Assembly: GCA_030431515.1 (NCBI GenBank)
Contig: JAUIIX010000018.1
Coordinates: 1-47,999, forward strand
Origin: a bacterium
GTDB taxonomy: Bacteria > Bacteroidota > Ignavibacteria > Kapaibacteriales > UBA2268
Direction of reading: 5' to 3'
Length of the DNA stretch: 47,999 bases
Shown: positions 7,858 through 17,631 of the stretch, piece by piece
How positions within the stretch are numbered: position 1 is the stretch's first letter
How the letters are laid out: each line of letters starts with the position of its first letter
Notes under the pieces: model-generated
Databases searched by the model: none
Seen by the model: the letters and a program-made list of their open reading frames with translations, nothing else
Told to the model about the DNA's origin: nothing
Translations under genes and position numbers: made by a program

Positions 7858-9195
7858 TCACTCCTCCAACTCAAAATGACTGACAGATTGGATTGCATTT
7901 CCTGCGATTCCTCTGATAGAACTATACATATTCGTAGTATTAATTAATACTTTTTCGATTTGCTTTTCACGTTTTGCCCATTGGCTTTGAATTGCTCGTT
8001 TTTCTTTATCAAGGTCAACTTTCATTTGCGAAAAGCCCTCTACTATTGCTTCTACTTGCCCTCTAAACTCATTACTGGTAAGGAAATCATACAGCATTGA
8101 CATTTTATCGCCTTTATTTTCTTGAGAGGCAATAGCACGATTTACATTAATAATTGACTCACGAAGCACCAAAGATAAGCCCTTAAATTCCTCGAAAGTA
8201 CAAATCCAAATTCCATCTTTCAAGCCCATTCTATCCATATCACTCGGCATAGCAGCAGTAACAATCACACCAATATCAGCATTCATATTACGCAAATCAG
8301 CTTTAAATTTCTCCATCCAAGTTGGCTGAAATGCTTTTGTTCGCTTACTTTCGTAATAAATCGTTCCGCAATTTAAGTTAGTTTTATCGTTCACGTGCTG
8401 AACGCAATCAGCTCCAGTTGCACCTTTTTTAATTTCCTCTATAGTGTCAAAAGGGAAAGTATTTTTTAGATACTCTTCAATTGCCAATTCTTGGACTTCG
8501 CCTTGTGCCTGCATCGAGCCCTGTTCAGCTTTTCTTTGAGCATCTTCGAGCGATTTTTTTAATTGCGAAATAATTAAATCTCTTTCACCTAATTTTAATT
8601 CAATTTTATTTGCTTCTTCCTTTTGGATTCTTTCTTTTTCTTCTTTTAATTTTTGATTTAATTTAATTTGATGTTCAGCTTCCATCAATTCTTTCATCTC
8701 ATCTTTTTCACGTTCAATTTTAGAAAGAAGTGCTTTCGTTTTATTTAATTCTTTTAATTGTTCAGATTTTGCAATTAATTCTTCATTTAATAATTTAATT
8801 TGGTCAGAATTTTCTTGTTCAAGCTCAGATTTTAATTTATTACGTAAGTCTTTTTCAATTAATGCTTTCTGACTTGCTACTTTTTCTTCTAATTTCTTAT
8901 TTAATTCATCTTCGTATTTCTTTTTTTCAGCAATTAATTTATTATTAATTTCTTCTTCATACTTTTTCTTTTCAGTATTTAGATTATTTTTTAATTTATT
9001 TAATGCTTCTTTTTCGCTATTTATTTTATTTAAATCTTCATTTACTTTTAATTTATTTTCTTCTAATTCTTTAAATTTATTAGAAAATTCAGAAGTAAAT
9101 TCTTTTTTTATTTTATCTTGTAATTGGTGGTAAGCAAGTTCATTCACATCAATAGCTTCACCACAATTTGGACAATTAACAGTATTTTGACTCAT
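7858..9195 (-). CDS. DUF2130 domain-containing coiled-coil protein
   Basis: 445 aa. The N-terminus has a short CPNCGEAI zinc-ribbon-like motif (Cys8, Cys11). Residues ~25-225 are a long Lys/Glu-rich coiled coil. The C-terminal ~200 residues match DUF2130: GATGADCVQHV, CGTIYYESKRTKAFQPTW, GVIVTAAMP, DGIWICTFEEF. The D...E-x-K arrangement in GADC...YYESKR is reminiscent of PD-(D/E)XK nucleases; this is inference. The function of the family is not established. It stands about 100 bp downstream of the Omp85-like gene and may be transcribed separately. Confidence 0.88.
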   Translation of the reverse strand: MSQNTVNCPNCGEAIDVNELAYHQLQDKIKKEFTSEFSNKFKELEENKLKVNEDLNKINSEKEALNKLKNNLNTEKKKYEEEINNKLIAEKKKYEDELNKKLEEKVASQKALIEKDLRNKLKSELEQENSDQIKLLNEELIAKSEQLKELNKTKALLSKIEREKDEMKELMEAEHQIKLNQKLKEEKERIQKEEANKIELKLGERDLIISQLKKSLEDAQRKAEQGSMQAQGEVQELAIEEYLKNTFPFDTIEEIKKGATGADCVQHVNDKTNLNCGTIYYESKRTKAFQPTWMEKFKADLRNMNADIGVIVTAAMPSDMDRMGLKDGIWICTFEEFKGLSLVLRESIINVNRAIASQENKGDKMSMLYDFLTSNEFRGQVEAIVEGFSQMKVDLDKEKRAIQSQWAKREKQIEKVLINTTNMYSSIRGIAGNAIQSVSHFELEE

Positions 9196-9296
9196 TTTTA
9201 TTTCTCTTTTGTTATTCTTTAATAATTCAAAAATAATTAATAAACAGATTGAAATTAACTACTATTTTATGTAGTTTTTATGATAATTTTAAATAA

Positions 9297-10928
9297 TTAT
9301 TGCTCGTTAAATTCTCTACCAAATATTTCAGGTAATCTAAAATTATGATTTTCAAATGCAGAAAATAATTGTTCAGTTGTAAAAATAATTCCACCAAACC
9401 TATTTTCATCGAAATTCCATGCAAAATCAACCCTAAAGATAGAACCATCGCCAATACTAATATCATTGTGAAATCTTAATCCAAGTCCTGCAGAATTATA
9501 AAATCTTGTATTTTTATACCCAGTATTCACATCCCAAACAGCACCATTATCCCAAAAAGCAACACCACTTAATTTGAATATCCACATCTTATAATTCGGA
9601 AATATTCTGTATTCCAAATTACTCACAACCCTATTATCACCAGCAAATTGATTAATACTATATCCACGTAAACCAGACATTGGGTCAAGAATTAATTGCC
9701 TTGATTTGCCCCAAGACCACGCAGTCTGTTGTTTTATTTTAAATATTAAATTAGAATTATTATTAATAAAATAATTAAAAATTCCAGTAAACTCTTGGTA
9801 AGTATATTTAGCTTGTGAATAAACAAAACCCGAACCACCTTCAAGCCCTAAATATAAATATAATTTATCAAATAGAAAAGAACGTTCACCTCTGCCACCA
9901 AGATACCAAACTTCATCACCAGTTTCATCAGTTTTGAAAGTCCGTCCTAAAATCGCCGAGCCGTAACCCCCAATTATCAAATCCTCATCTTTATAATCAT
10001 TTAATTTATTAGTTTTGATAAATTCCTGACTTACTGATGAAAAATGTAATAAAACAGACCCAGTATTATCGAAGGCACGTCGTAGAGTTGAATCACCTCT
10101 ATTTATATCATTATAATTAAAATTAATACCTGCAAAAACCCTATCATTTGTTGCCCAACCTCGATGATAAGAAGTATTTAATTCAATATGTTTTGTATTT
10201 AATAAATCATAATTATTTTGAGTTCCAAAAGTACTTTTTCTATCATAAATAAAATCCTGACCAAATTTATTAATTACATTAATATTCCAAGCATTATTAT
10301 CGTAGAAATTTCTAAATGGTTTTGATATTTGGTATTCCTGGTTTGTTTTAAATTTATTAGCAGATACTTGTGTAAATATATCAAAATTATAATTTAAAAA
10401 GCGTTGTTTTCTAATTAAAAATCGTCCTTGATTACCAATATTATTTTCAGTTAAATTCAAATATTCTAAATCTAATTGCCAATTATGACCAAGTAAATTT
10501 GTTTCGTTAAGCATTGCACCATAAGACTCAGCTCCACCCTCAGTACCAAATAATACTGCTGGTTGAGTAGAAAATTTATCTTTTGTATTTACAATTACAT
10601 CAACAAAATTAGAACCAACTGTATCAACTTCGATTTTCACATAAGTAAACAATCCAGTAGCACGTAGATTTCGTTCGCTTTCAAAAACAGAAAAATAATC
10701 TAATTTTTCATCTTCTTTAAATCTCAATTCTTGTTTGATAATATAATCTTTGGTAACAATATGCAATCCATTCAAAATAGAAGATGCAAACTCGTTTTCA
10801 TCCATTACATTATCTTTATTTAATATTATCTTTCTAACATAATCTTCACCTAAAAGATTAATAGATAAAAAAGAAAATAGAACAGAAATAAATAATACTT
10901 TATAGATATTATTCCTCCTCATTTTCAT
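9297..10928 (-). CDS. Omp85/BamA-like outer membrane protein
   Basis: 543 aa with a signal peptide (VLFISVLFSFLSINLLG). Residues ~30-115 look like one POTRA-type module (RNLRATGLFTYVKIEVD). The rest is a beta-barrel with many alternating aromatic/polar strands. DPMSGLRGYSINQFAGD fits the conserved (V/L)RG(F/Y) loop of Omp85-superfamily barrels, followed by EYRIFPNYKMW. With only about one POTRA it is shorter than BamA (typically five POTRAs), so a TamA-like, patatin-associated or surface-antigen subfamily is more likely. Its start overlaps the upstream membrane-protein gene by 20 bases, suggesting coupling. Confidence 0.8.
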   Translation of the reverse strand: MKMRRNNIYKVLFISVLFSFLSINLLGEDYVRKIILNKDNVMDENEFASSILNGLHIVTKDYIIKQELRFKEDEKLDYFSVFESERNLRATGLFTYVKIEVDTVGSNFVDVIVNTKDKFSTQPAVLFGTEGGAESYGAMLNETNLLGHNWQLDLEYLNLTENNIGNQGRFLIRKQRFLNYNFDIFTQVSANKFKTNQEYQISKPFRNFYDNNAWNINVINKFGQDFIYDRKSTFGTQNNYDLLNTKHIELNTSYHRGWATNDRVFAGINFNYNDINRGDSTLRRAFDNTGSVLLHFSSVSQEFIKTNKLNDYKDEDLIIGGYGSAILGRTFKTDETGDEVWYLGGRGERSFLFDKLYLYLGLEGGSGFVYSQAKYTYQEFTGIFNYFINNNSNLIFKIKQQTAWSWGKSRQLILDPMSGLRGYSINQFAGDNRVVSNLEYRIFPNYKMWIFKLSGVAFWDNGAVWDVNTGYKNTRFYNSAGLGLRFHNDISIGDGSIFRVDFAWNFDENRFGGIIFTTEQLFSAFENHNFRLPEIFGREFNEQ

Positions 10929-11664
10929 CTATATAATATCCTTTTTCAACTTCCAAATTAATCATAAGTAAAACAAAAAAAGCAACTAAAAACATTGTTG
11001 GGAATATACCCAAAACACTTGGAATCAAAGCTAATATTGGATTAGAATCTGGGTTAGGATTAATTATTGCTTGAGGATTAAAACCTAATGGAATAGCATA
11101 TAAAATCAAAAATACTATTGCATTTAATACAATTGCTCCAAAACCAAACCCAAATACTTTTAGTGCATTACCTTTCACTAAATTATAACTATATTTAAAC
11201 GCATCAAATGGATTTGATAAATTTCTGATTACAACAGAATAAGTTGTAAAAGCAAAAAAAGTTAATGCAAAAAAACCAGGTATTATCAGTAGTATAAAAC
11301 TAGTTCCAATTGTAAATGCAAATATAATCAAGGTAACAAAATAAGGGAAATATCTTTTTAAAGAAAATGAAAAATACTCTCCAAATGACTTACTTTCCTC
11401 AAAGATTGAATCTTCAATAATTTTTACAATACCAATTGAACTTATCAAACCAATTAATCCAAGAATCAACATTTTAAAAATAATGCTTGGGTTCATAGCA
11501 GCACTATATTCTGATATTGGATTAAAAGAAGTATAAATAAATGAAGGTAATTGAAATACAATTGAGAATAAAATCAACATACTCAATTTATCTTTTATTA
11601 ATTTAAAAGACTCGCTTAGTAATTCGCCAAAGCCCAATTCTTGTGTAAATACTTTATGTGCCAT
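10909..11664 (-). CDS. Multi-pass integral membrane protein
   Basis: 251 aa with about six hydrophobic segments (around residues 27-47, 60-85, 105-150, 168-195, 210-235) and a soluble acidic tail (VEKGYYIDENEEE). The block SNPFDAFKYSYNLVKGNALKVFG resembles a repeated element seen in YciC- or GlpQ-membrane-domain-like proteins; this is a weak resemblance. The gene runs into the Omp85-like gene with a 20-bp overlap. An envelope role is plausible, but no specific function can be assigned. Confidence 0.75.
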   Translation of the reverse strand: MAHKVFTQELGFGELLSESFKLIKDKLSMLILFSIVFQLPSFIYTSFNPISEYSAAMNPSIIFKMLILGLIGLISSIGIVKIIEDSIFEESKSFGEYFSFSLKRYFPYFVTLIIFAFTIGTSFILLIIPGFFALTFFAFTTYSVVIRNLSNPFDAFKYSYNLVKGNALKVFGFGFGAIVLNAIVFLILYAIPLGFNPQAIINPNPDSNPILALIPSVLGIFPTMFLVAFFVLLMINLEVEKGYYIDENEEE

Positions 11665-11729
11665 TTTTAAAAATTCCTTATTAATTATTATTTATTGTTA
11701 TTTTTCTAATTTTCAGTTTCTATAATCTA

Positions 11730-12815
11730 CTAATATTTCTCAATTATCTTTTTAAAACTTGAAATATTAACTCTATCTTTAAAATCTTTTTGTAGAATAT
11801 TAATGATTTTTTCCAAATTATAATTTGTGTGTGCATCTTTAATATGCCCTGACGCAATAATCGGAATATCTTGATTCTTATATTTTTTACATAATTTTTC
11901 TATTATTGTAATAAATGCTGTTGCAGGCAAATAATCATAATCCAACTGAACATATTTACTTGCAATTACTTTTTCTAAATACCAACTAAAATCTTTCTTT
12001 TCAAGTTTCTTATATGCTCTGCGTTCTCTTGGATATCGTATTTCTTTTATTCGGTCACGTTCCTTTATCCATTCCAACTCATCATCTGGTATAATAACTC
12101 CATAATGAAGAGTATTCGCAAATTTCGGAAAAAACTTATTCAATGCTTCAGAGTAAAGTAATTTTTTAGAATAAATTGGAAATTCTTTTAGCTTGTTTTC
12201 ACCTTTGTATTTAACAGTTTTATCCGATACATTCCAAGGTAAAAGAGAATCTTCTGAATCAGTATAATCATAATAGCCATCAACTTTTCTACCTTTGGTA
12301 ATTGAAGTATCTGCCACAAAACCTTGATTCTCTAAAATTTTAATTATATTTTCAGATGGTTCAATATAATAAGCACCTGCCCGATAAACTTCACATTTAT
12401 AATTATATTCAGAAAGCAAATCCTCTAAATACTTTTTCCCATTAACAATTAACTCTTCAGCTTTTTCATAATCCAACTGCCCAATCGACCATTTATCTTC
12501 TGGTAGTGTCCAATAATTTCCATCAAAAGTGGCAAAAAACCATTGCGGATGGATATGCAACTGAATATCATTAAGAGGATTACTAATAATTTGTTTAAGA
12601 ATATTTTCCCATGACTTAGCTATTTTTTCATATTCATATATATTTGAATTTTTAAAAATTAATTGCTGCCCTACTTCCACAAAAAAAGTAATCCCAGAAT
12701 TATTTTCTTTCAGAAAACTAAGCAAATCAATAGTCGGGTGCATCTGTACATCATAGAAGTCACCGCTTCCATCACCAAACAATTCCCAATCATTAGTTAA
12801 CACCAAGTCAATCAT
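11730..12815 (-). CDS. Polysaccharide deacetylase-like (NodB-fold) enzyme
   Basis: 361 aa. TNDWE (Asp9, Glu11) at the first strand resembles the TFDD motif of NodB-fold deacetylases. LHIHPQW (His87, His89) fits the metal-binding H-x(n)-H motif, and VYRAGAYYIEP (~144-153) fits the RxGxY motif. The family removes acetyl groups from polysaccharides or related amides through a metal-bound water. No signal peptide is evident, so it may act in the cytoplasm on a sugar precursor. It has its own 65-bp gap from the downstream membrane gene. Confidence 0.78.
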   Translation of the reverse strand: MIDLVLTNDWELFGDGSGDFYDVQMHPTIDLLSFLKENNSGITFFVEVGQQLIFKNSNIYEYEKIAKSWENILKQIISNPLNDIQLHIHPQWFFATFDGNYWTLPEDKWSIGQLDYEKAEELIVNGKKYLEDLLSEYNYKCEVYRAGAYYIEPSENIIKILENQGFVADTSITKGRKVDGYYDYTDSEDSLLPWNVSDKTVKYKGENKLKEFPIYSKKLLYSEALNKFFPKFANTLHYGVIIPDDELEWIKERDRIKEIRYPRERRAYKKLEKKDFSWYLEKVIASKYVQLDYDYLPATAFITIIEKLCKKYKNQDIPIIASGHIKDAHTNYNLEKIINILQKDFKDRVNISSFKKIIEKY

Positions 12816-13164
12816 ATAAATTCAGTACAATTAATAAATTCAAAACAAAATAGGATAAAAAATAAAATTCAATAAGCAATTTAAAAAAAGCAAGTCATAT
12901 CACAAAATAATTACAAATAATAAGATAAATTTTTCATAAAAATATGATAGATTCTGTTTCATTTAGTGCCAATAATTTGCCATTATCTTAAATTTATATA
13001 TTATAATTTTGGATCTCTACATTATTTATAGATATATCACCTATGTATAAATGAATTTTATACAGATAAGCGGAGGGTATCTTGTTATACTAATAAATGA
13101 TATACTTTTTATTATTTTGATTCATTTTTCAAACAAATAAATTACTAATTCGTATATTTGTGAT
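12816..13164. other. Divergent intergenic region
   Basis: About 350 bp of AT-rich sequence between divergently transcribed genes. It must hold both promoters. The only box I can point to is the TATATTTG element close to the right-hand gene. No conserved RNA or gene was recognised. Confidence 0.6.
13153..13160 (+). promoter_or_regulatory. Putative TAnnTTTG -7 element close to start codon
   Basis: TATATTTG matches the Bacteroidota -7 consensus and ends only 4 bases before the ATG at 13165. If it is used, transcription would start at or next to the start codon, giving a leaderless mRNA. No TTG box lies at the usual ~20-base spacing, so the call is tentative. Confidence 0.4.
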
Positions 13165-15387
13165 ATGAAAAAAATAATTTTAATATTAATTCTTGTTTTC
13201 TTTACGGTAGGTTGTGGTTTTTGGACTAATTTTACAACTTACTTTAATACTTATTATAATGCTGAAAAGTTGATTGATAAAACTGAGCAAGAGTTTTCTT
13301 ATTACGATGAAAAAGAACGATTGCAACCTCGTGCTTTAGCACCTGACTATGAAATAGTTGATTTAGATAATCTTAGCCAAGATGGAATTCCTTATTTTAT
13401 GCAGGAATTTATTATAAGTCAAGCAAAATTACAACCAGTTAAGGTCAAATTAGACTCTGTTTTGATTAAAGGTTCTAAAATTTTAGCGAGGAAATCTAAG
13501 AGTGATTATGTAGAGGGGACTTTATATTTAATGGCTCTTGCATATTTTTATAAAGGTGAATGGTTGCCTTCGCAAGTGAAATGTGGTGAGTTGATTGATG
13601 TTTATCCTGATGGTGTAAAATCGCCTGATGCTCATTTATTATTTGCTAAATCTTTGCTTATCCAACGAAAGTGGGATTATGGTCTGAATATGCTTTCTCG
13701 AACGGTTGATATTGCTTGGCAGTTAGAGAGATATGATATCCTATCTGAAGCATTTAGATTGCAAGCTGATTTGTCGCTTTATAAAGGAGAGAAAGAAGAA
13801 GCAATGAAGCCATATCTCCAGGCAATTTCGCAGACAAGTAATAAAGAATTGCAAGCTAAATGGCAAATTGAAATGGCGAGTTTACTTTATGAATTAAGAC
13901 AATTTGATAAAGCTGAAATGGCGTTTGCTAAAGCTAATGAAGCTTATAGACCTGATTATTTGGGTATGTACGAGGCATATTTATATGAGGCAGAGTCGGC
14001 TGCAAGACAAGGTAAGTTTTATCGTGCTGATGAACTTTTAACTTTATTAGAAGAAGATAGTAAATATGAAGATTGGAAAGATTTTACTTTTATTGCAAGA
14101 ATGGATTTGCTAAGATTGAAGGTAAAAGATGGTGATGATACGAATGGTGTTAATGAGCAGATTTTGAAAGCTGAAGCAGTTGCAGATACCGCTTATCCTA
14201 ATAATAAATTATACAAAGTATATCAATATGAAAGAGCAATGGAAAGTTACTTTGCTAGCGATTATGCTAATGCTGAAAATTATTTTGCAAGATCACGTAG
14301 TATGAGGTCAACAGTTTTTTCACAATCTAATGCTATGTATTCATATATGACTTCTATTAATAAAAATAGAAAGATATTAAATAATGATAGAGTAGGATTG
14401 AGAGAGCATGGAGGAATTACTCAATTAACTGATTTGTCAAATACATATACTACACCTCCTTCAAAAGAAATGTCAAATGCTGCTTATAATATTGCTAGAA
14501 CTTATGAAAAGTTGAAACAACCAGATTCTATGCTTTATTATTATGAAGTTGCCTTAGAAAGAAGTGATACTTCTCAAATTGATAATGCACGATATTTATA
14601 TGCAGTTGCAATTAATATACAAGGAAAAAACCCAAGGAGAGCCGACTCTTTATTGCAGTTAGTAGTTGATAGATTTCCTTTAACAGAATATGGAGTTGCA
14701 ACTTCAAAAATGTTAGGATTTACAGAAGCTTATGCTTTAGATAGTGCAAAAGAGTATTTTAAATCTGGAACTGATTTAAGACAGCAAAAGATGTTTCGTG
14801 AGTCGATTAATGAATATAAAAATTGTTTTCAATATTTTCCAGAGAACTCCCTTGCTCCAAAAGCAGTTTATTCAGTAGCATTTATATTTGAAAATGGTTT
14901 AAATAAGTTAGATAGTGCTTTGTATTATTATAAACTATTACAAGAGAAATATCCAACAAGTGAATTTGCTAAGGAACTTGATTTGTCAATCCTTTATTTA
15001 GATAACAAGGTTAATGGAACTGAAATTCCTGATAGTTTGACTTATGATAAAATGAAGAAGAAATTAGTTGCTTTAGAGGAATTAAATAATCTTCCTATTC
15101 AAATTCAAAATTATAAAAGAAATGAAGAAAAGAAAAGTTTATTAGAGAAAGCAAAAAGTTCATTTAAAGAATTTTTTAACGAGACATTAGAATCGACTAC
15201 AAACAAAATCGATAGTGCTAAAGCTAAATATAATGAACTAAAAGAAATGGATTTAGATTCGTTAAATTTCCAAGAAATGTTAGATCCTAAGCAATTATTA
15301 CCTGACCAAGATAGTACCAAAATAGATGCCCCTAAAGATAGTACGAAAATAGAGATTATGGAATCTGATTCCCTTAAAAGTAAATAA
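13165..15387 (+). CDS. TPR lipoprotein, PorW/SprE-like T9SS component candidate
   Basis: 740 aa. The signal ends in a lipobox, TVGC (Cys17), so this is an envelope lipoprotein. The mature start FTTYFNTYYNAEKL resembles the YHNLTSYYN-type start of PorW/SprE proteins. Most of the chain is helical TPR repeats (for example WLPSQVKCGELIDVYP and AYNIARTYEKLKQPDS), with a Lys/Asp/Ser-rich tail. PorW/SprE is required for type IX secretion and gliding in Bacteroidota, and the window encodes at least five T9SS cargos, which fits. The assignment is by resemblance only; a generic TPR outer-membrane lipoprotein is the alternative. Confidence 0.7.
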   Translation: MKKIILILILVFFTVGCGFWTNFTTYFNTYYNAEKLIDKTEQEFSYYDEKERLQPRALAPDYEIVDLDNLSQDGIPYFMQEFIISQAKLQPVKVKLDSVLIKGSKILARKSKSDYVEGTLYLMALAYFYKGEWLPSQVKCGELIDVYPDGVKSPDAHLLFAKSLLIQRKWDYGLNMLSRTVDIAWQLERYDILSEAFRLQADLSLYKGEKEEAMKPYLQAISQTSNKELQAKWQIEMASLLYELRQFDKAEMAFAKANEAYRPDYLGMYEAYLYEAESAARQGKFYRADELLTLLEEDSKYEDWKDFTFIARMDLLRLKVKDGDDTNGVNEQILKAEAVADTAYPNNKLYKVYQYERAMESYFASDYANAENYFARSRSMRSTVFSQSNAMYSYMTSINKNRKILNNDRVGLREHGGITQLTDLSNTYTTPPSKEMSNAAYNIARTYEKLKQPDSMLYYYEVALERSDTSQIDNARYLYAVAINIQGKNPRRADSLLQLVVDRFPLTEYGVATSKMLGFTEAYALDSAKEYFKSGTDLRQQKMFRESINEYKNCFQYFPENSLAPKAVYSVAFIFENGLNKLDSALYYYKLLQEKYPTSEFAKELDLSILYLDNKVNGTEIPDSLTYDKMKKKLVALEELNNLPIQIQNYKRNEEKKSLLEKAKSSFKEFFNETLESTTNKIDSAKAKYNELKEMDLDSLNFQEMLDPKQLLPDQDSTKIDAPKDSTKIEIMESDSLKSK

Positions 15388-15450
15388 TTCAATTTTTGGC
15401 TTGCTTCTTGAATGATATATTATATTGATAATAAATTTCTAAGATGAATT

Positions 15451-16254
15451 ATGGATGAATTTGAATTTGATGAAGAAAACCCATTTGGCGAAGAGTTTGA
15501 ATTAGATGATGTTATAAATAAAGGTGAACTAAATAGCCCAATAGCAAAAAAGGGTTTAGACCAATCAAGAAGGACAGACCCTGAGTTTAATACAAGAGGT
15601 TATTCTCAGTCTGATATTGACCAGTTGGTTAATTACGACCAAGAACGTAGAAAAAAACTTAATTTCAAAAGTAGATTAAATGATGAAATTGATTTGGAAG
15701 CGGCTCATCAAGAAGAGTTAGAAAATTCATTTAAAGATTATTTGGTTTATCCAAGGATATCAGGACAATCACAAATGAGGGGTGATAAAACTCTTATTCC
15801 AAATAGCCATGTAGTAAAATCAGATAAATTTGTAGAAATAGTAGATGCTCCAAAATTAAAAAAAAAACATAGTCCTGCAACTATTATAGTAAATAGAGAT
15901 GAGGCGGGTGATATCGATAATGTAGAAATAGTATGTGATTGTGGAGATAGAATATTATTAAAATTTGAAAAAACAGATCCCTTTGATTTAGAGAAAACAA
16001 AACTTGAAACTGAAAAGATATCAGGACCTGTTCCATTTGAATTTGATGAGGAATCTCCTATTGATGTTGATAATAAACAAGATACAATCTCAGAAATAAA
16101 CAATGACGATGATTTCTTTAGTTCAGATGCTACTCCAAGTAAGAAAATTGATAAAGTAGAAGAAGTAGAGGAAGAGTTCTTTGATGAAGATTTTGGCTCA
16201 GATGAAGACTTAGATTTAGGTAATATTGGTATAGATTTATCGGGTATTGTTTAG
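15451..16254 (+). CDS. Acidic protein of unknown function
   Basis: 267 aa, strongly acidic at both ends (DEFEFDEENPFGEEFELDD at the start; EEVEEEFFDEDFGSDEDLD near the end). A more ordered middle block (~140-175) reads IIVNRDEAGDIDNVEIVCDC followed by GDRILLKFEK. This suggests a small beta domain flanked by disordered acidic arms. No signal peptide or membrane segment is visible. It follows the PorW-like gene by 63 bp in the same direction and is probably co-transcribed. I do not recognise a family. Confidence 0.7.
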   Translation: MDEFEFDEENPFGEEFELDDVINKGELNSPIAKKGLDQSRRTDPEFNTRGYSQSDIDQLVNYDQERRKKLNFKSRLNDEIDLEAAHQEELENSFKDYLVYPRISGQSQMRGDKTLIPNSHVVKSDKFVEIVDAPKLKKKHSPATIIVNRDEAGDIDNVEIVCDCGDRILLKFEKTDPFDLEKTKLETEKISGPVPFEFDEESPIDVDNKQDTISEINNDDDFFSSDATPSKKIDKVEEVEEEFFDEDFGSDEDLDLGNIGIDLSGIV

Positions 16255-16266
16255 AGATAAGCCCTA

Positions 16267-17499
16267 TTAATCAGCTAAAACAACTTCCTTATAAGTTTTA
16301 TTTTCAAATTCTATGACAATAAGATTAACACCAGTAATATTTAATTTTTTTGAGTTTATTCCTTTAGAAATATTTAAAGTTTCTGAGTAAATATTACTTC
16401 CCAAAAGATTATATATCTTAATATCAGCAATTCCATTGTATTCAGAGTTAAAGATTAAATTTCCATCATTATAAGTAAGTGCTAAATTATCATATTGTTT
16501 TTTTACTGAACTAATGTTTGCAAAATTAATGAAATGATGTGCAATATAATCATCGTCTATTAATTTACATGAAAGTTTATTTTCAGAAATAACTTGAATT
16601 TTTTCTAACTTATAATTAAAACTAATATTCTGTATTTTTTCAACTTCCCAATTAACTCCACCATCTATAGTTTTATATAAATCACTATTTTGACAAGCAA
16701 TCCAGCCAATATTTTCATTTAAAAATTTAATATCAACTATTTTTGTATCAGTATTTTCTAATTCAAATAAAACATCAATTTCTACCCAACTATTTTTAGT
16801 CTTGAAAATTTTATTACCATCGGAATAAAAACCAACTGAAATGTCAAGCATTTGAAAAGTATTTTCATTTTCTACTTTAAAAGGTAATTTTGTCCAAACT
16901 ATTGCATTACTGTCTGATTTTTGGACATTACCATTGCTAAATATTGCGTAAGTAGTATTATCATCTATCAAGTAAAGGTGTTCTAATGATGTTTGTGCAA
17001 ATGATTTTCGTCTTTCCCAAGTATATCCAGAATTATTAGATTTATATATTCTCCAACCTCTATCTTGCTCACTTTCATTGTAAGGAATTTTGACATAATA
17101 TACTTTATCATTTAAAATGTAGATTTCTTGATCTGTAGAACCAGTATAATGTGACTCTATTCTTCCAATTGATTTATATTCTTTACCAAAATTAGTTATT
17201 TTATAGACATTAGTATAATCATCAAATAAATCTTGTCCAGTTGAATACAATATATCACCTTGGAAATCAATATAATTATATAAATGCGGTGATTCATCTG
17301 GGTAGTAAGGGTCGTCCCAATTTACACCTAAATCATTACTATAAGCTACTGTGCCATTACCTTGAACTAACAATACATTAGTAGAGTCAAAAAAATACAA
17401 TATTGTATTATTTTTATGTTCATAAGGTCCATTTATTTCACTCCATTCTGAAGAAAATAGACTTAATTTTAATAATATTATCAAAGTTAAAATTTTCAT
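16267..17499 (-). CDS. Secreted BNR/YCF48-like protein with T9SS sorting domain
   Basis: 410 aa with an N-terminal signal (TLIILLKLSLFSS). Blades carry S-N-D-L-G-V-N-W, KSNNSGYTWERR and TIDGGVNWE, the Asp-box-like pattern of BNR/YCF48 propellers. The C-terminal ~75 residues (YNGIADIKIYNLLGSNIYSE and onward) form a T9SS sorting domain lacking a clear PNP start. It is therefore a likely surface-exposed cargo. It is convergent with the acidic gene and divergent from the methyltransferase. Confidence 0.8.
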   Translation of the reverse strand: MKILTLIILLKLSLFSSEWSEINGPYEHKNNTILYFFDSTNVLLVQGNGTVAYSNDLGVNWDDPYYPDESPHLYNYIDFQGDILYSTGQDLFDDYTNVYKITNFGKEYKSIGRIESHYTGSTDQEIYILNDKVYYVKIPYNESEQDRGWRIYKSNNSGYTWERRKSFAQTSLEHLYLIDDNTTYAIFSNGNVQKSDSNAIVWTKLPFKVENENTFQMLDISVGFYSDGNKIFKTKNSWVEIDVLFELENTDTKIVDIKFLNENIGWIACQNSDLYKTIDGGVNWEVEKIQNISFNYKLEKIQVISENKLSCKLIDDDYIAHHFINFANISSVKKQYDNLALTYNDGNLIFNSEYNGIADIKIYNLLGSNIYSETLNISKGINSKKLNITGVNLIVIEFENKTYKEVVLAD

Positions 17500-17525
17500 A
17501 TTATTTTTTGAATGATTATAAAATA

Positions 17526-17533
17526 CAAATATA
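17526..17533 (-). promoter_or_regulatory. Putative minus-strand -7 promoter element
   Basis: CAAATATA on the plus strand is TATATTTG on the minus strand. It matches TAnnTTTG and lies about 26 bases upstream of the 17499 start. Confidence 0.4.
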
Positions 17534-17596
17534 TTAAATATAATATTAAGATTTTAATGTTCAATAAATTCTTTTCACTTTTAAACTAGAAATTCT

Positions 17597-17604
17597 TATA
17601 TTTG
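17597..17604 (+). promoter_or_regulatory. Putative -7 promoter element of the R-M genes
   Basis: TATATTTG lies 27 bases before the methyltransferase ATG and matches TAnnTTTG. No clear -33 TTG box was found. Confidence 0.45.
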
Positions 17605-17631
17605 TATTTATTTTACACATAAATTTAAATA

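Noticed and set aside
13060-13120. Repeated TATAC motifs near the divergent promoter region considered as operator
   Set aside because: The repeats are short and irregular and do not form a convincing symmetric site in AT-rich DNA.
15747-16103. 118-codon minus-strand open frame inside the acidic-protein gene
   Set aside because: Ser/Ile-rich shadow of the acidic coding sequence on the opposite strand; no ribosome site or family resemblance.
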